Part shown: one piece after another, positions 43,472 through 52,166 of the stretch
How positions within the stretch are numbered: position 1 is the stretch's first letter
Layout of the letters: every line of letters begins with the position of its first letter
Program-made: the position numbers and the translations under genes
The notes under the pieces: generated by a model
The model's database searches: none
What the model was told of the DNA's origin: nothing
Seen by the model: only the letters and a program-made list of their open reading frames with translations
Source: Microbacterium sp. SYP-A9085
GTDB taxonomy: Bacteria > Actinomycetota > Actinomycetes > Actinomycetales > Microbacteriaceae
DNA: 64,000 nucleotides
Reading direction: 5' to 3'
NCBI RefSeq assembly: GCF_009649635.1
Contig: NZ_WJII01000001.1
Span: forward strand, 186,001 to 250,000

Positions 43472-45541
43472 GTGCACGATCCGATCGACGACGACCCCTA
43501 CCTGTGGCTCGAGGCCATCCGCGACGACCGCGCCCTGGACTGGGCCCGCGAGCGCACCGCCGCGACCGAGACCGCCTACCACGCGCCCGCCCTCGCAGGG
43601 CGGTTGCGCGACATCCTCGACGACCCGGACCGCCTCGTGGTCCCGTCCCGTCACGGCGACTGGATGTACGACCTGTGGCGGGATGCCGCGAACCCGCGGG
43701 GACTGTGGCGGCGCATGCCGCGTGCGGCGTTCGCCGCGGGCGGCTCCGACTGGCAGGTCCTGCTCGACGTCGATGCCCTCGGCCGGGCCGAGGGCACGCC
43801 GTGGGCTTTCGCAGGCGCGGTGCACGGCCCCCGCGGCTCGGACCGCGCGCTTGTGCAGCTGAGCCCCGACGGCGGCGACGCGCACGTCGTGCGCGAGTTC
43901 GATCTCGCCGCCGTCCGCTTCGTCGACGACGATCCGTTCACGGTGGCCGCCGACAAGTCGCACGGCGCCTGGGTCGACGCCGAGACGCTGCTGATCGCCT
44001 CCGCGCTCGACGGCGGGTCGACCACCGCGTCTGGATACCCGCGCACCGCACGCGTGTGGCGCCGCGGGACCGCGCTGGCGGCGGCATCCGTCGTCACGGA
44101 GGCGACCGAGCAGGATGTCGCCGTGTTCGTCGGCGTCGACCACACGGATGACGTCGCGACGGCCGTCACGGTGCTCGCGCACGACTTCTTCCACGACGAG
44201 GTCTTCGCGTGGCCGGCGGCCGAGGACCCCGCGCCGGTGCGCATCGACGCGCCGCAGGACGCCCACGTGGACGTGCACGGCGCGTTCGTGTCGGTGCGTC
44301 TGCGCACCGACTGGACGGTCGCGGGCACGACGCATCCCGGCGGCACGCTCCTGATCGGCCCGCTGCACGCCCTCACCGGCGGCGGCCCCGCACAGCTCGT
44401 GCCGGTGTTCACCCCGACGCCCACCACGATCCTCGAGACCTGGACATGGACGCGCACCCGCCTCGTGCTCACGGGTTTGGACGACGTGCGCAGCCGCATC
44501 CTGTCCCTCGATCCCGCGAACGGCTGGGCGCCCACTCCTCTCGAGACGGGGATGTCGGCCGACGACATCCTCACCATCGACGTCGCGACCGCCGACGCCG
44601 ACGAGGACGACGAGCTGTGGCTCGTGGCCCGCGGATTCCTCACCCCGCCGACGCTCATCGTCACGGATGCCGCGACCCCGGCGCCGCGCATCGTCGACCG
44701 CGCCCACGCCGTCTTCGAGGCCGACGACCTCGTCACCACGCAGCACTGGGCGGTCTCGGCCGACGGCACCCGGATCCCCTACTTCCAGGTCGGGCCGCGC
44801 GCGCTCGAAGAGCCGGCGCCGGTCGTGCTCAGCGGATACGGCGGGTTCGAGGTGTCGCGGCTCCCCGAGTATGCGACGATCGTCGGCCCCGCCTGGCTCG
44901 AGCGCGGCGGCGTGCACGTCGTCGCGAACATCCGCGGCGGCGGCGAGTTCGGGCCGTCCTGGCACCTCGCCGCTCTGCGCGAGAACCGGCACCGGGCGTA
45001 TGAGGACTTCGCCGCCGTCGCCCGCGACCTCGTCGCCCGCGGCGTCACGACACCGGAGCGGATCGGATGCCACGGCGGCAGCAACGGCGGCCTGCTGGTG
45101 GGCAACATGCTCACGCAGTACCCGGAGGACTTCGGCGCCGTCGTCTGCGGCGTCCCGCTGCTGGACATGCGCCGCTACACGCAACTCTCGGCCGGGGCGA
45201 GCTGGATCGCCGAGTACGGCGACCCCGACGATCCCGACGACTGGGCCTTCATCCGCACGTTCTCGCCGTACCACCTGGTCGACCCGCGGCGCGCGTACCC
45301 GCCGAGCCTTTTCTACACCGCGACCAGCGACGACCGCGTGGGCCCGGTGCAGGCGCGCAAAATGGTCGCGCGGCTCACGGACGAGACGGATGCCGAGGTG
45401 CACTACCTCGAGCAGACCGACGGCGGGCATGCGGCATCCATCGACAACGCGGACAAGGCCGCACTGCAGGCGACGATCTACACGTTCCTCGACGACGTGC
45501 TGATCCGGCGGCCGGGACGGTTGGCCGAGCGACCGGCCTAG
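43472..45541 (+). CDS. Prolyl oligopeptidase family serine peptidase (S9)
   Basis: A 689-residue cytoplasmic S9A-like peptidase. Residues 1-420 are the propeller-type domain starting DPYLWLEAIRDDRALDWARE. The catalytic domain has the nucleophile in CHGGSNGGLLVGNM (Ser near 534), Asp in TSDDRVGPVQARKM and His in TDGGHAASIDN, all intact. It cleaves short peptides after proline or basic residues. The start is GTG 43472, matching family length; no signal peptide. Confidence 0.93.
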   Translation: MHDPIDDDPYLWLEAIRDDRALDWARERTAATETAYHAPALAGRLRDILDDPDRLVVPSRHGDWMYDLWRDAANPRGLWRRMPRAAFAAGGSDWQVLLDVDALGRAEGTPWAFAGAVHGPRGSDRALVQLSPDGGDAHVVREFDLAAVRFVDDDPFTVAADKSHGAWVDAETLLIASALDGGSTTASGYPRTARVWRRGTALAAASVVTEATEQDVAVFVGVDHTDDVATAVTVLAHDFFHDEVFAWPAAEDPAPVRIDAPQDAHVDVHGAFVSVRLRTDWTVAGTTHPGGTLLIGPLHALTGGGPAQLVPVFTPTPTTILETWTWTRTRLVLTGLDDVRSRILSLDPANGWAPTPLETGMSADDILTIDVATADADEDDELWLVARGFLTPPTLIVTDAATPAPRIVDRAHAVFEADDLVTTQHWAVSADGTRIPYFQVGPRALEEPAPVVLSGYGGFEVSRLPEYATIVGPAWLERGGVHVVANIRGGGEFGPSWHLAALRENRHRAYEDFAAVARDLVARGVTTPERIGCHGGSNGGLLVGNMLTQYPEDFGAVVCGVPLLDMRRYTQLSAGASWIAEYGDPDDPDDWAFIRTFSPYHLVDPRRAYPPSLFYTATSDDRVGPVQARKMVARLTDETDAEVHYLEQTDGGHAASIDNADKAALQATIYTFLDDVLIRRPGRLAERPA

Positions 45542-45550
45542 GCTCGGGGG

Positions 45551-46153
45551 ATGATCCCCTCTCCCGCCGGACCCTCGATCGTGCTCGTGCGCCATGGGGA
45601 GACCGAGTGGAGCAGGGACCACCGGCACACGTCGGTTACCGACGTCGACCTGACCGATCTCGGACGGGAGCAGGCGCGCCGGGTGGGATCGGTCCTCGAT
45701 CCCGATCGATTCGGCCTGGTGGTGTCCAGCCCGCGGGTGCGCGCGCTGCGCACAGCGGCGCTCGCGGGGTTCGACGCCCCGACGGTGCTCGACGACCTGG
45801 CGGAATGGGCCTACGGCGACATCGAGGGGCGGACGACACAGGAGATCTCCGCCGAGGTGGGACATCCGTGGAGTGTCTGGACCGCGCGCCCGCCGGATCC
45901 GGTCCCCGCCGAGTCGGTCGAGGAGCTGGGACGCCGCGCGGACGCCGTCGTCGCACGGCTGCGGACCGCGACCGACGGCGGCGCGGACGTCCTCGTGTTC
46001 TCGCACGCGCACTTCCTGCGTGTGCTCGCGTGCCGGTGGGTCGAGCTCCCGGCGATCGAAGGACGCCGGCTCGCATTGTCCACGGGCAGCATCGGCACGC
46101 TCGGGTTCGAGCACGCCGCGCCGGTGATCACCCGCTGGAACCTGGTGCCGTAG
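45551..46153 (+). CDS. Histidine phosphatase (phosphoglycerate mutase-like) family protein
   Basis: A 200-residue enzyme. VLVRHGETEWSRDHRHTSVT contains the RHG phospho-histidine motif at about residues 14-16; VVSSPRVRALRTA carries the second Arg and VFSHAHFLRVLAC the catalytic second His. EWAYGDIEGRTTQEI is the family's acid-residue block. Likely a small-molecule or sugar phosphatase, not necessarily a mutase. Starts 9 bp after the peptidase stop, so probably the same operon. Confidence 0.9.
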   Translation: MIPSPAGPSIVLVRHGETEWSRDHRHTSVTDVDLTDLGREQARRVGSVLDPDRFGLVVSSPRVRALRTAALAGFDAPTVLDDLAEWAYGDIEGRTTQEISAEVGHPWSVWTARPPDPVPAESVEELGRRADAVVARLRTATDGGADVLVFSHAHFLRVLACRWVELPAIEGRRLALSTGSIGTLGFEHAAPVITRWNLVP

Positions 46154-46205
46154 CGAGCCGCTGGCGGGGAGGTACACCTTGGACGCCGCGACAGCGGGCA
46201 TCTTG

Positions 46206-46276
46206 AGGTGCCTGCGGGAGTCGAACCCGCCTGTCCGGCTTTGCAGGCCGCTCCCTCACCGCTCGGGCAAGGCACC
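46206..46276 (-). tRNA. tRNA-Cys (GCA)
   Basis: A 71 nt cloverleaf on the minus strand. Acceptor GGTGCCT pairs with AGGCACC, the T-loop region reads GGTTCGACTCC and the anticodon loop CTGCAAA gives GCA. CCA is not encoded in full. Confidence 0.93.
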
Positions 46277-46353
46277 AGGAACAGCTACGCTACCGGCGGG
46301 GCGTCGAGCAACATCGTTTGTGACGATGTCCGCTCGGTAACCCCCGTCAAGAC

Positions 46354-46396
46354 AAAACCCCGGCCGTCTCGTTTTGCGAGATTGACCGGGGCTTTT
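46354..46396. terminator. Bidirectional terminator between the two tRNA genes
   Basis: CCCCGG (46358-46363) pairs with CCGGGG (46386-46391), with an inner CTCG/CGAG stem. It is flanked by AAAA on the left and TTTT on the right, so it can end transcription from both sides, notably of the minus-strand tRNA-Arg. Confidence 0.75.
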
Positions 46397-46414
46397 CACT
46401 GTCTCAACACAGTG

Positions 46415-46487
46415 CGCGCTCGAAGGGACTCGAACCCCCAACCTTCTGATCCGTAGTCAGATGCTCTATCCATTGAGCTACGAGCGC
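46415..46487 (-). tRNA. tRNA-Arg (ACG)
   Basis: A 73 nt cloverleaf on the minus strand. Acceptor GCGCTCG pairs with CGAGCGC; the D-arm reads TAGCTCAATGGATAGAGC, the anticodon loop CTACGGA gives ACG, and the T-arm reads GGGGGTTCGAGTCCC. Confidence 0.94.
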
Positions 46488-46581
46488 TCGTGCGCATTGC
46501 TGTGCACAGGGGTCTATCTTATCCGACGCAGGACGTCACCGCGAATCGCCCTCAGCGTCACGACGCGACGCGGAAAGCTAC

Positions 46582-47262
46582 CTACTCGAGCTCCGACAGG
46601 TCGACGCCGGCGAACGTGTCCGCGGCATCCGTCGCCACGGGCGCGTGCAGTTCTCCCGCCGCGCCCTGCGCGTTGCGGCGGCGGTGCGCGGCGAGCTTGG
46701 GCAGGTCCACGAGCCGCAGCGACTGCATCCGTGCCTCGCGCAGCTTCGCGTAGTCCGGTTCCAGGTCCGGCCGGGCGGCCTCGATGCGCAGCGTGCTGTC
46801 GATGTTGCGCTCGACATCCCCCCACGCCGCCTCGCGCGCGGCCTCGACGAGCGCCCGCAGCTCCTCGGGATCCTCGGCACGGTCGCGGAGTTCCTCTGCC
46901 ACCCGCTCGGACTGCCGCTGCCGCTTGCGGAGATTCCGCACATCGCGGCTGCGATAGTCGTGCGTGCCGATCGAGTCGCTGTGGCGGCGACTTGCGCGCT
47001 TGCGCGCGGCCTCCACCCGGCGCGCGTCCTGCTCTGCCTCCTCCGCGAGCCCGAGCAGCGTCTCACGCGCCACGGGCACGAAGCGGCCCACGTCGAAGTC
47101 CTCGCCGCCCGCGATCGTCTCCACGAGGATCCGGTTCTTCAGCGACAGGCGCGTCGCCGCCGAGGCCACGTAGATCCCGTCGGCGACCATGTCTGCGACC
47201 CTCGTCGCCCCCGCGCGGCGCCAGGCGCGCCGATGCCCGCCGTCACGCTTCGTGTCCGCCAC
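46582..47262 (-). CDS. Hypothetical protein, charged and helical (226 aa)
   Basis: A 226-residue protein rich in Arg, Glu and Ala. Residues 65-160 look like long helices or a coiled coil (LGLAEEAEQDARRVEAARKR, RNLRKRQRQSERVAEELRDR). The middle has the sequence HDYRSRDVRNLRK. No signal peptide or membrane segment. No family recognised. The start is GTG 47262. It lies between tRNA-Arg and the repeat array, with no operon partner. Composition and codon bias support it as real. Confidence 0.65.
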   Translation of the reverse strand: MADTKRDGGHRRAWRRAGATRVADMVADGIYVASAATRLSLKNRILVETIAGGEDFDVGRFVPVARETLLGLAEEAEQDARRVEAARKRASRRHSDSIGTHDYRSRDVRNLRKRQRQSERVAEELRDRAEDPEELRALVEAAREAAWGDVERNIDSTLRIEAARPDLEPDYAKLREARMQSLRLVDLPKLAAHRRRNAQGAAGELHAPVATDAADTFAGVDLSELE

Positions 47263-47313
47263 CCGTGCTCCTGAGCTGCCGCCGGAATCGCCTCATCCAA
47301 CGATAACCGTCGA

Positions 47314-47768
47314 CGCCCACGCGGCACTGCCCGGCATCCCATGACCGGAGGGCATTCCGCCCAGCGGAGGGCTAATCGCGCGCAGACGCCCTCCTCTCGG
47401 CGGCATCCCCTCGCCTCGGCGACCGCGATGCGTCAGCCGATCGCTGCGATCCGCCACTGCGCGGGCGCCCACGCGGCACTGCCCGGCATCCCACGACCGG
47501 AGGGCATTCCGCCCAGCGGAGGGCTAATCGCGCGCAGACGCCCTCCTCTCGGCGGCATCCCCTCGTCTCGGCGACCGCGATGCGTCAGCCGATCGCGGCG
47601 ATCCGCCACTGCGCGGGCGCCCACGCGGCACTGCCCGGCATCCCACGAGCGGAGGGCACTCCGCCCAGCGGAGGGCTAATCGCGCTCAGACGCCCTCCTC
47701 TCGGCGGCATCCCCTCGCCTCGAGCGGCGCGATGCGTCAGCCGATCGCGGCGATCCGCCACTGCGCGG
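47314..47768. repeat. Three tandem 152 bp units including the aldose epimerase 3' end
   Basis: Units begin at 47314, 47466 and 47618 and are nearly identical. Each contains a hairpin (GGAGGGC ... GCCCTCC) and ends with the sequence of the last codons and stop of the aldose 1-epimerase gene; only the last unit is joined to the gene itself. Together with 47263-47313 this accounts for the whole gap of 474 bp; the frames seen inside are repeats, not genes. Confidence 0.93.
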
Positions 47769-48678
47769 TGGCCGTGCCACCGGGGGCGAGGACCACCAGG
47801 CCGGTGTCATACGGGTAGGACGCGGCGTTGAAGGCATCCGGCGCGCACGTCATCGGCTCCACGGCGACCGCCGCACGGGTCGCCGGATCCCCCGCCGGGC
47901 CGTCGGAGGTGTACACCTGCACCCACGGGCACGCGGCATCCCACGCCATCTCCACCCCGGAGCCGGCGGCATCCGTCAGCCGCGCCGTCACCGTGCCGTC
48001 GCCGTCGCCGTCAAGACCCGTGAACGCGTGGTCGAGCTGCGCCACGCCGATCCGGCGCGGTGCGCGGAAGTCGAACCGCTCGGCGTCCACCGTCACGTCC
48101 TCAAGTCCCGCCGGGACCATCCGGTCGCTCGCGAGCAGCACCTGCGCGGCCGGCAGCTCCAGCGTCCAGTCGTCGGCATGCCCGGCGCCGGCGACCAGGT
48201 ACGGGTGCGCCGCGGTGCCCCAGGGGGCGGGATGCTGCGACTCGTTCACCGCGGTCACCGACTGCACGAGCCCGATCGACGTGAGCGAGAACGATGTGCG
48301 CACCACCACCCGCCACGGGTAGCCCTTCTGCGCCTCGATCACGGCTTCGAGCGTGACGTGGCTCGCGCCCTTGTCGACCGGCATGAACTCGATCCAGGAC
48401 GCGAGGCCGTGCAGAGCGTGGCCTCGCGCCGGCTCAGTCAGCGCGAGCTGCTGCTCCACGCCGTCGAAGACGTACCGGCCGTCGACGATCCGGTTCGGCC
48501 ACGGCGCGAGCGTGGCGCCGCGGTGGCGAGGGCGCATCTCGTCGGCGTCGAACGGGACGACGAGGTCACGGCCCGCGTAGGTCAGCGTGCGCAGGGACGC
48601 CCCGACGCCCGCGATCACGGCTTCATAGCCCCCCGCGCGGAGGGCGTGCTGAGTTCCGGACAGGGGGGTGCGTGCCAT
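47737..48678 (-). CDS. Aldose 1-epimerase family protein
   Basis: A 313-residue galactose-mutarotase-like protein. TLAPWPNRIVDGRYVFDG and RGHALHGLASWIEF carry the conserved Asn-Arg and His; TAAHPYLVAG has the second His, and VAVEPMTCAPDAFN includes the catalytic Glu. It interconverts sugar anomers; the exact sugar is uncertain. ATG 48678 is the only fitting start. Its 3' terminal codons are duplicated in the downstream 152 bp array. Confidence 0.9.
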   Translation of the reverse strand: MARTPLSGTQHALRAGGYEAVIAGVGASLRTLTYAGRDLVVPFDADEMRPRHRGATLAPWPNRIVDGRYVFDGVEQQLALTEPARGHALHGLASWIEFMPVDKGASHVTLEAVIEAQKGYPWRVVVRTSFSLTSIGLVQSVTAVNESQHPAPWGTAAHPYLVAGAGHADDWTLELPAAQVLLASDRMVPAGLEDVTVDAERFDFRAPRRIGVAQLDHAFTGLDGDGDGTVTARLTDAAGSGVEMAWDAACPWVQVYTSDGPAGDPATRAAVAVEPMTCAPDAFNAASYPYDTGLVVLAPGGTATAQWRIAAIG

Positions 48679-48777
48679 GGTGCGGTCCTGGGGGTTCGTC
48701 GTCGGGTCAACGGGCGAGTCTACTCCGGCGGGGAGCGTGCCCCCGTCCGCGCGTAGGCTCGAGGCACGGAGGTGCTC

Positions 48778-49359
48778 ATGGCCGACGATCCGCGCGAAGC
48801 TGCTGACCGGTACCGGCAGGACCGTGACCGACAGCGGCATCCTGAGCTCTACGGCGACGAGCCGGAGCCGGCCTCCTCCCCGCGCCCGACGACCGAGAGC
48901 GAGCGGTGGGCGTACGTGGAGACCTCCATCCAGCAGGCCATCCGCCGCGGCAAGTTCGACGATCTGCCCGGCGCCGGCAAGCCCCTGGAGGGCCTCGGCG
49001 ATCACCACGATCCGGACTGGTGGATCCGCCGGAAGATCCAGACCGAGGGCCTTACCGGGCTCGGCCCGCCCGCGCTGACCCTGCGCGTCGAGAGCGCCCG
49101 GCTGCACGAGACGCTCGATGCCGTGACGCGCGAGGAGGACGTGCGGGAGCTCCTCGAGGACTTCAACCGCCGCGTGGTCGAGGCGCGACGGCAACTGCTG
49201 GGCGGCCCGCCCGTGGTGACCCCGACGCGGGATGTCGAGGACGAAGTGGCGCAGCGGCACGCGCGGCGAAGCCGACTCGAGCAGACTGCCGCCGATGCCG
49301 CCCGCCGCGCGACGGAGACATCCGCCCGACGCCGGCGTCCGCTGTTCCGCCGCCGGTAG
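48778..49359 (+). CDS. DUF1992 (DnaJ-homologue subfamily C member 28-like) protein
   Basis: A 193-residue DUF1992 protein. IQQAIRRGKFDDLPGAGKPL and DPDWWIRRKIQTEGL are the diagnostic blocks (about 52-95). The C-terminal part is helical and basic, ending RRRRPLFRRR. The molecular function of the family is unknown. ATG 48778 is chosen over GTG 48772 because GGAGG lies 5 bases upstream. Single gene. Confidence 0.9.
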   Translation: MADDPREAADRYRQDRDRQRHPELYGDEPEPASSPRPTTESERWAYVETSIQQAIRRGKFDDLPGAGKPLEGLGDHHDPDWWIRRKIQTEGLTGLGPPALTLRVESARLHETLDAVTREEDVRELLEDFNRRVVEARRQLLGGPPVVTPTRDVEDEVAQRHARRSRLEQTAADAARRATETSARRRRPLFRRR

Positions 49360-49409
49360 GGCTCACGCCCGGTCGGCGGGGCGTCATCGAGGAGGGCGCC
49401 ATTGTTGAC

Positions 49410-49428
49410 TTAGGGTAGGCTAACCTCG
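49410..49428 (+). promoter_or_regulatory. IdeR/DtxR iron box before the adenylation-acyltransferase gene
   Basis: TTAGGGTAGGCTAACCTCG matches the consensus 19 bp iron box at 16 of 19 positions. It ends 2 bp before ATG 49431, which leaves no room for a Shine-Dalgarno sequence. With TAACCT as -10 the message would be leaderless and silenced when iron is plentiful. Confidence 0.85.
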
Positions 49429-49430
49429 CC

Positions 49431-52166
49431 ATGTCCTCCGTCGCTGCCGCGTCCACGCCGATCCCGTCAAGGCCGATCCCGTCCACGCCGATCCCGTCCA
49501 CGCCCAGCCCGTCCGCGTCGCGGCGCCGGCCGGCACGGCGGCTGTTCCGCGGACGCGGGCAGGATCCGGCCCTGGTGACGGATGCCGAGACGGTCACCTA
49601 CGCCGAGCTCACACGTCGCGTCGAAGCCCGCTCCGCGCAGCTGGGCACGTCCCGCCGGCTGGTGCTGATCACGGCGGGCAATGCCATCGAGCCGATCGTG
49701 ACGTACCTGGCGGCGGTGGAGGGCGGACATCCCGTGCTGTTCGTCCCGGACGGCCCCGCGCACGCGCGGCACCGCGCCGCGCTGATCGAGCGGTTTGATC
49801 CCGATGTCGTCGCCGGCGGACGCGACGCCGGGTGGCAGGTTGCCGTTCGCCACACGGCGCCGCGCCACCGATTCCATCCCGACCTCGCGATGCTCGCAAG
49901 CACCTCCGGATCCACCGGCTCCCCCAAGCTCGTCCGGCTCTCGTTCGAGAACCTGCGCAGCAACGCCGTCGCCATCGCCGACTATCTCGGGCTGGAGCGG
50001 CGCGACCGGGCGGCCACCACGCTGCCGCTGCAGTACTGCTACGGACTCTCGGTCGTCAACAGTCACCTCGCCCGCGGCGCCAGCCTGCTGCTCACCGAGC
50101 GCAGCGTCGCCGACGAGGAGTTCTGGGCGGACATGATCCGCTGGCGGGCGACCTCGTTCGCGGGCGTCCCGTACACGTTCGAACTGCTCGAAGCGGCGGG
50201 GTTCGAGCACCGCGACCTGCCGGAGCTGCGCACCATCACTCAGGCGGGCGGTCGACTCGCCCCCGACCTGGTCCGCCGCTACGCGGCCCTGGGCGCCTCC
50301 CGCGGATTCGAGCTGTTCGTGATGTACGGGCAGACCGAGGCCACCGCCCGCATGGCCTACCTGCCTCCGCGGCTCGCCGGCACGGCCGCCGGCGCAATCG
50401 GGCAGGCGATCCCCGGCGGGTCGCTGCGCGTCGAGGATGCCGGCGCCGGCGTCGGCGAGCTGGTGTATTCCGGCCCGAACGTGATGATGGGATACGCGCA
50501 CGAGCCCGCCGACTTCGCCCTGGGCCGCACCGTCCGCGAGCTGCGCACCGGAGACCTGGCCCGCCAGCGCGACGACGGCCTGTTCGAAGTGGTCGGCCGG
50601 ATGAATCGCTTCGCGAAGGTGTACGGCCTGCGCGTGGACCTCGACGAGCTGGAGCGGCAGTTGCAGGACGCCGGCTACCCGGCGCGGGTGGTCACCGTCG
50701 ACGAGCGGCTGCTGGTGTTCGTCCCGTCCGAGCGGCTCGTGACCGACGCGGCGTCCACGGCGGCGGCGGTCCTCGACATCCCCCCGCATGCGGTCGAGGG
50801 ATTCGCTGTCGCCGAGTTCCCGCGCACCGCCAGCGGCAAGCCCGACACGGCCGCCCTGATCCGGTTCGCCCACGAAGTGCGCGCCGCCGCCCCGGACGAG
50901 GATGCCTCCGCCGACGGGATCCGGACCCTCTACGCCCGGCTGCTCGGCCGGCCCGGCGCCACCGTCGACGACTCGTTCGCGGCGCTGGGCGGCGACTCGT
51001 TGAGCTACGTGGAGGTGTCGGTGCGGCTGGAGGATCTGCTGGGCGCGCTGCCGCGGGACTGGCCCGAGCTCTCACCGCGACAGCTGGGCGCGCAGGCACG
51101 CCCGGAAGGCGGCGACGTGCCGGCCGCAGCATCCCGGCCCGCGCGTCGCGTCGGGAGCCGCCGGTTCGCACGCCTTGACACGAGTGTCGCGCTGCGGGCG
51201 ATCGCCATCGTGCTCATCGTCGGCAGTCACGCCGACCTTTTCGTCGCGCAGGGGGGCGCGCACCTGCTGCTGGCCGCGTTCGGATTCAATCTCGCGCGGT
51301 TCCAGCTGTCCGGCCGCCCGGGGCGGCGCAGCACCGGACTGCTGCGCAGCGTCGCGCAGTTCGCCATCCCGGCCGTGGTCTGGATCGGGGCCGTCGCGAT
51401 GATCTCCGGCAGCTACCGTCTCACGACGGTGTTCCTGCTCAACGGCTTCCTGCCGGGCGACGGCCGCTGGCACGCGCAATGGGACTTCTGGTTCCTCGAG
51501 CTCGCCGTGTGGAGCATGCTCGGGCTGGCCGCCCTGTGCGCGGTGCGCCGCGTGGACCGCCTCGAGCGGGCCCACCCGTTCGGCTTCGCGCTGGCGCTGC
51601 TCGGCGTCGCGCTCGTGGTCCGGTTCGCCGTGACCGGCGTGGAGGCGGGTCTGGTGGAGCGCTACACACTGCCGGCGGCGCTGTGGCTGATCGCCCTGGG
51701 ATGGGCGGGCGCGCGTGCGACCCGGTGGCAGCAGCGGCTGATGCTCTCGGTGGTGACGGTCGGCGCGACGTTCGGGTTCCTCGGCAACCCCGCGCGGGAG
51801 GCGGTGATAGCAGTGGGCATCCTCGTGCTGCTGTGGCTGCCGGCGGTGACCCTGCCCCGGATGCTGGTGCCCGCCGTGACCGCCCTGGCCGGCGCGTCGA
51901 TGTTCATCTATCTCACGCACTGGCAGGTGTTCCCCGCCTGGGAGAAGACGGTCCCGCTGGTGGGCACCCTGCTGTCGCTGCTGGTGGGGATCGTCGTGTG
52001 GCGCCTGTACCGGGTCACCGAGCGGACGGTGTTGCGGCGGGTGCCTACCGCACGGCGTGCGACTCGGCTGGCGCGGCATACAGGACGACTCCGCCCGACA
52101 CCGCGACGGCGGCCGGAGTCCCCGGCCGGTAGTCCAGCGCATCGCGGGCAGGTACGCGCGTGGTGA
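49431..52166 (+). CDS. Adenylation domain - carrier protein - membrane acyltransferase fusion
   Basis: A 911-residue protein. Residues 1-35 contain PIPSx repeats from 15 bp DNA units (49458-49517). Residues about 40-480 are an ANL adenylating domain: STSGSTGSPKLVRLS, MYGQTEATARM, RTGDLARQ and the C-terminal catalytic Lys in TASGKPD. Residues about 495-555 are a carrier domain with LGGDSLSYVEV (phosphopantetheine Ser near 523). Residues about 580-875 form some 10 membrane helices like acyltransferase-3 proteins. It could activate an acid, load it on the carrier and transfer it at the membrane. The iron box implies siderophore- or iron-linked chemistry. The last 122 bp overlap the convergent ATPase gene. 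Confidence 0.82.
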   Translation: MSSVAAASTPIPSRPIPSTPIPSTPSPSASRRRPARRLFRGRGQDPALVTDAETVTYAELTRRVEARSAQLGTSRRLVLITAGNAIEPIVTYLAAVEGGHPVLFVPDGPAHARHRAALIERFDPDVVAGGRDAGWQVAVRHTAPRHRFHPDLAMLASTSGSTGSPKLVRLSFENLRSNAVAIADYLGLERRDRAATTLPLQYCYGLSVVNSHLARGASLLLTERSVADEEFWADMIRWRATSFAGVPYTFELLEAAGFEHRDLPELRTITQAGGRLAPDLVRRYAALGASRGFELFVMYGQTEATARMAYLPPRLAGTAAGAIGQAIPGGSLRVEDAGAGVGELVYSGPNVMMGYAHEPADFALGRTVRELRTGDLARQRDDGLFEVVGRMNRFAKVYGLRVDLDELERQLQDAGYPARVVTVDERLLVFVPSERLVTDAASTAAAVLDIPPHAVEGFAVAEFPRTASGKPDTAALIRFAHEVRAAAPDEDASADGIRTLYARLLGRPGATVDDSFAALGGDSLSYVEVSVRLEDLLGALPRDWPELSPRQLGAQARPEGGDVPAAASRPARRVGSRRFARLDTSVALRAIAIVLIVGSHADLFVAQGGAHLLLAAFGFNLARFQLSGRPGRRSTGLLRSVAQFAIPAVVWIGAVAMISGSYRLTTVFLLNGFLPGDGRWHAQWDFWFLELAVWSMLGLAALCAVRRVDRLERAHPFGFALALLGVALVVRFAVTGVEAGLVERYTLPAALWLIALGWAGARATRWQQRLMLSVVTVGATFGFLGNPAREAVIAVGILVLLWLPAVTLPRMLVPAVTALAGASMFIYLTHWQVFPAWEKTVPLVGTLLSLLVGIVVWRLYRVTERTVLRRVPTARRATRLARHTGRLRPTPRRRPESPAGSPAHRGQVRAW

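Noticed and set aside
43442..46201. 919-codon minus-strand frame across the peptidase and phosphatase genes
   Set aside because: Composition is Arg/Gly/Asp filler typical of antisense frames; the plus-strand genes have intact catalytic motifs.
46206..46487. The tRNA genes as attachment sites for an integrated element
   Set aside because: No direct repeat of a tRNA 3' end and no integrase or foreign block is adjacent to them.
47341..47679. Plus-strand 112-codon frame in the 152 bp array
   Set aside because: It merely translates the tandem repeat and has no ribosome-binding site or family match.
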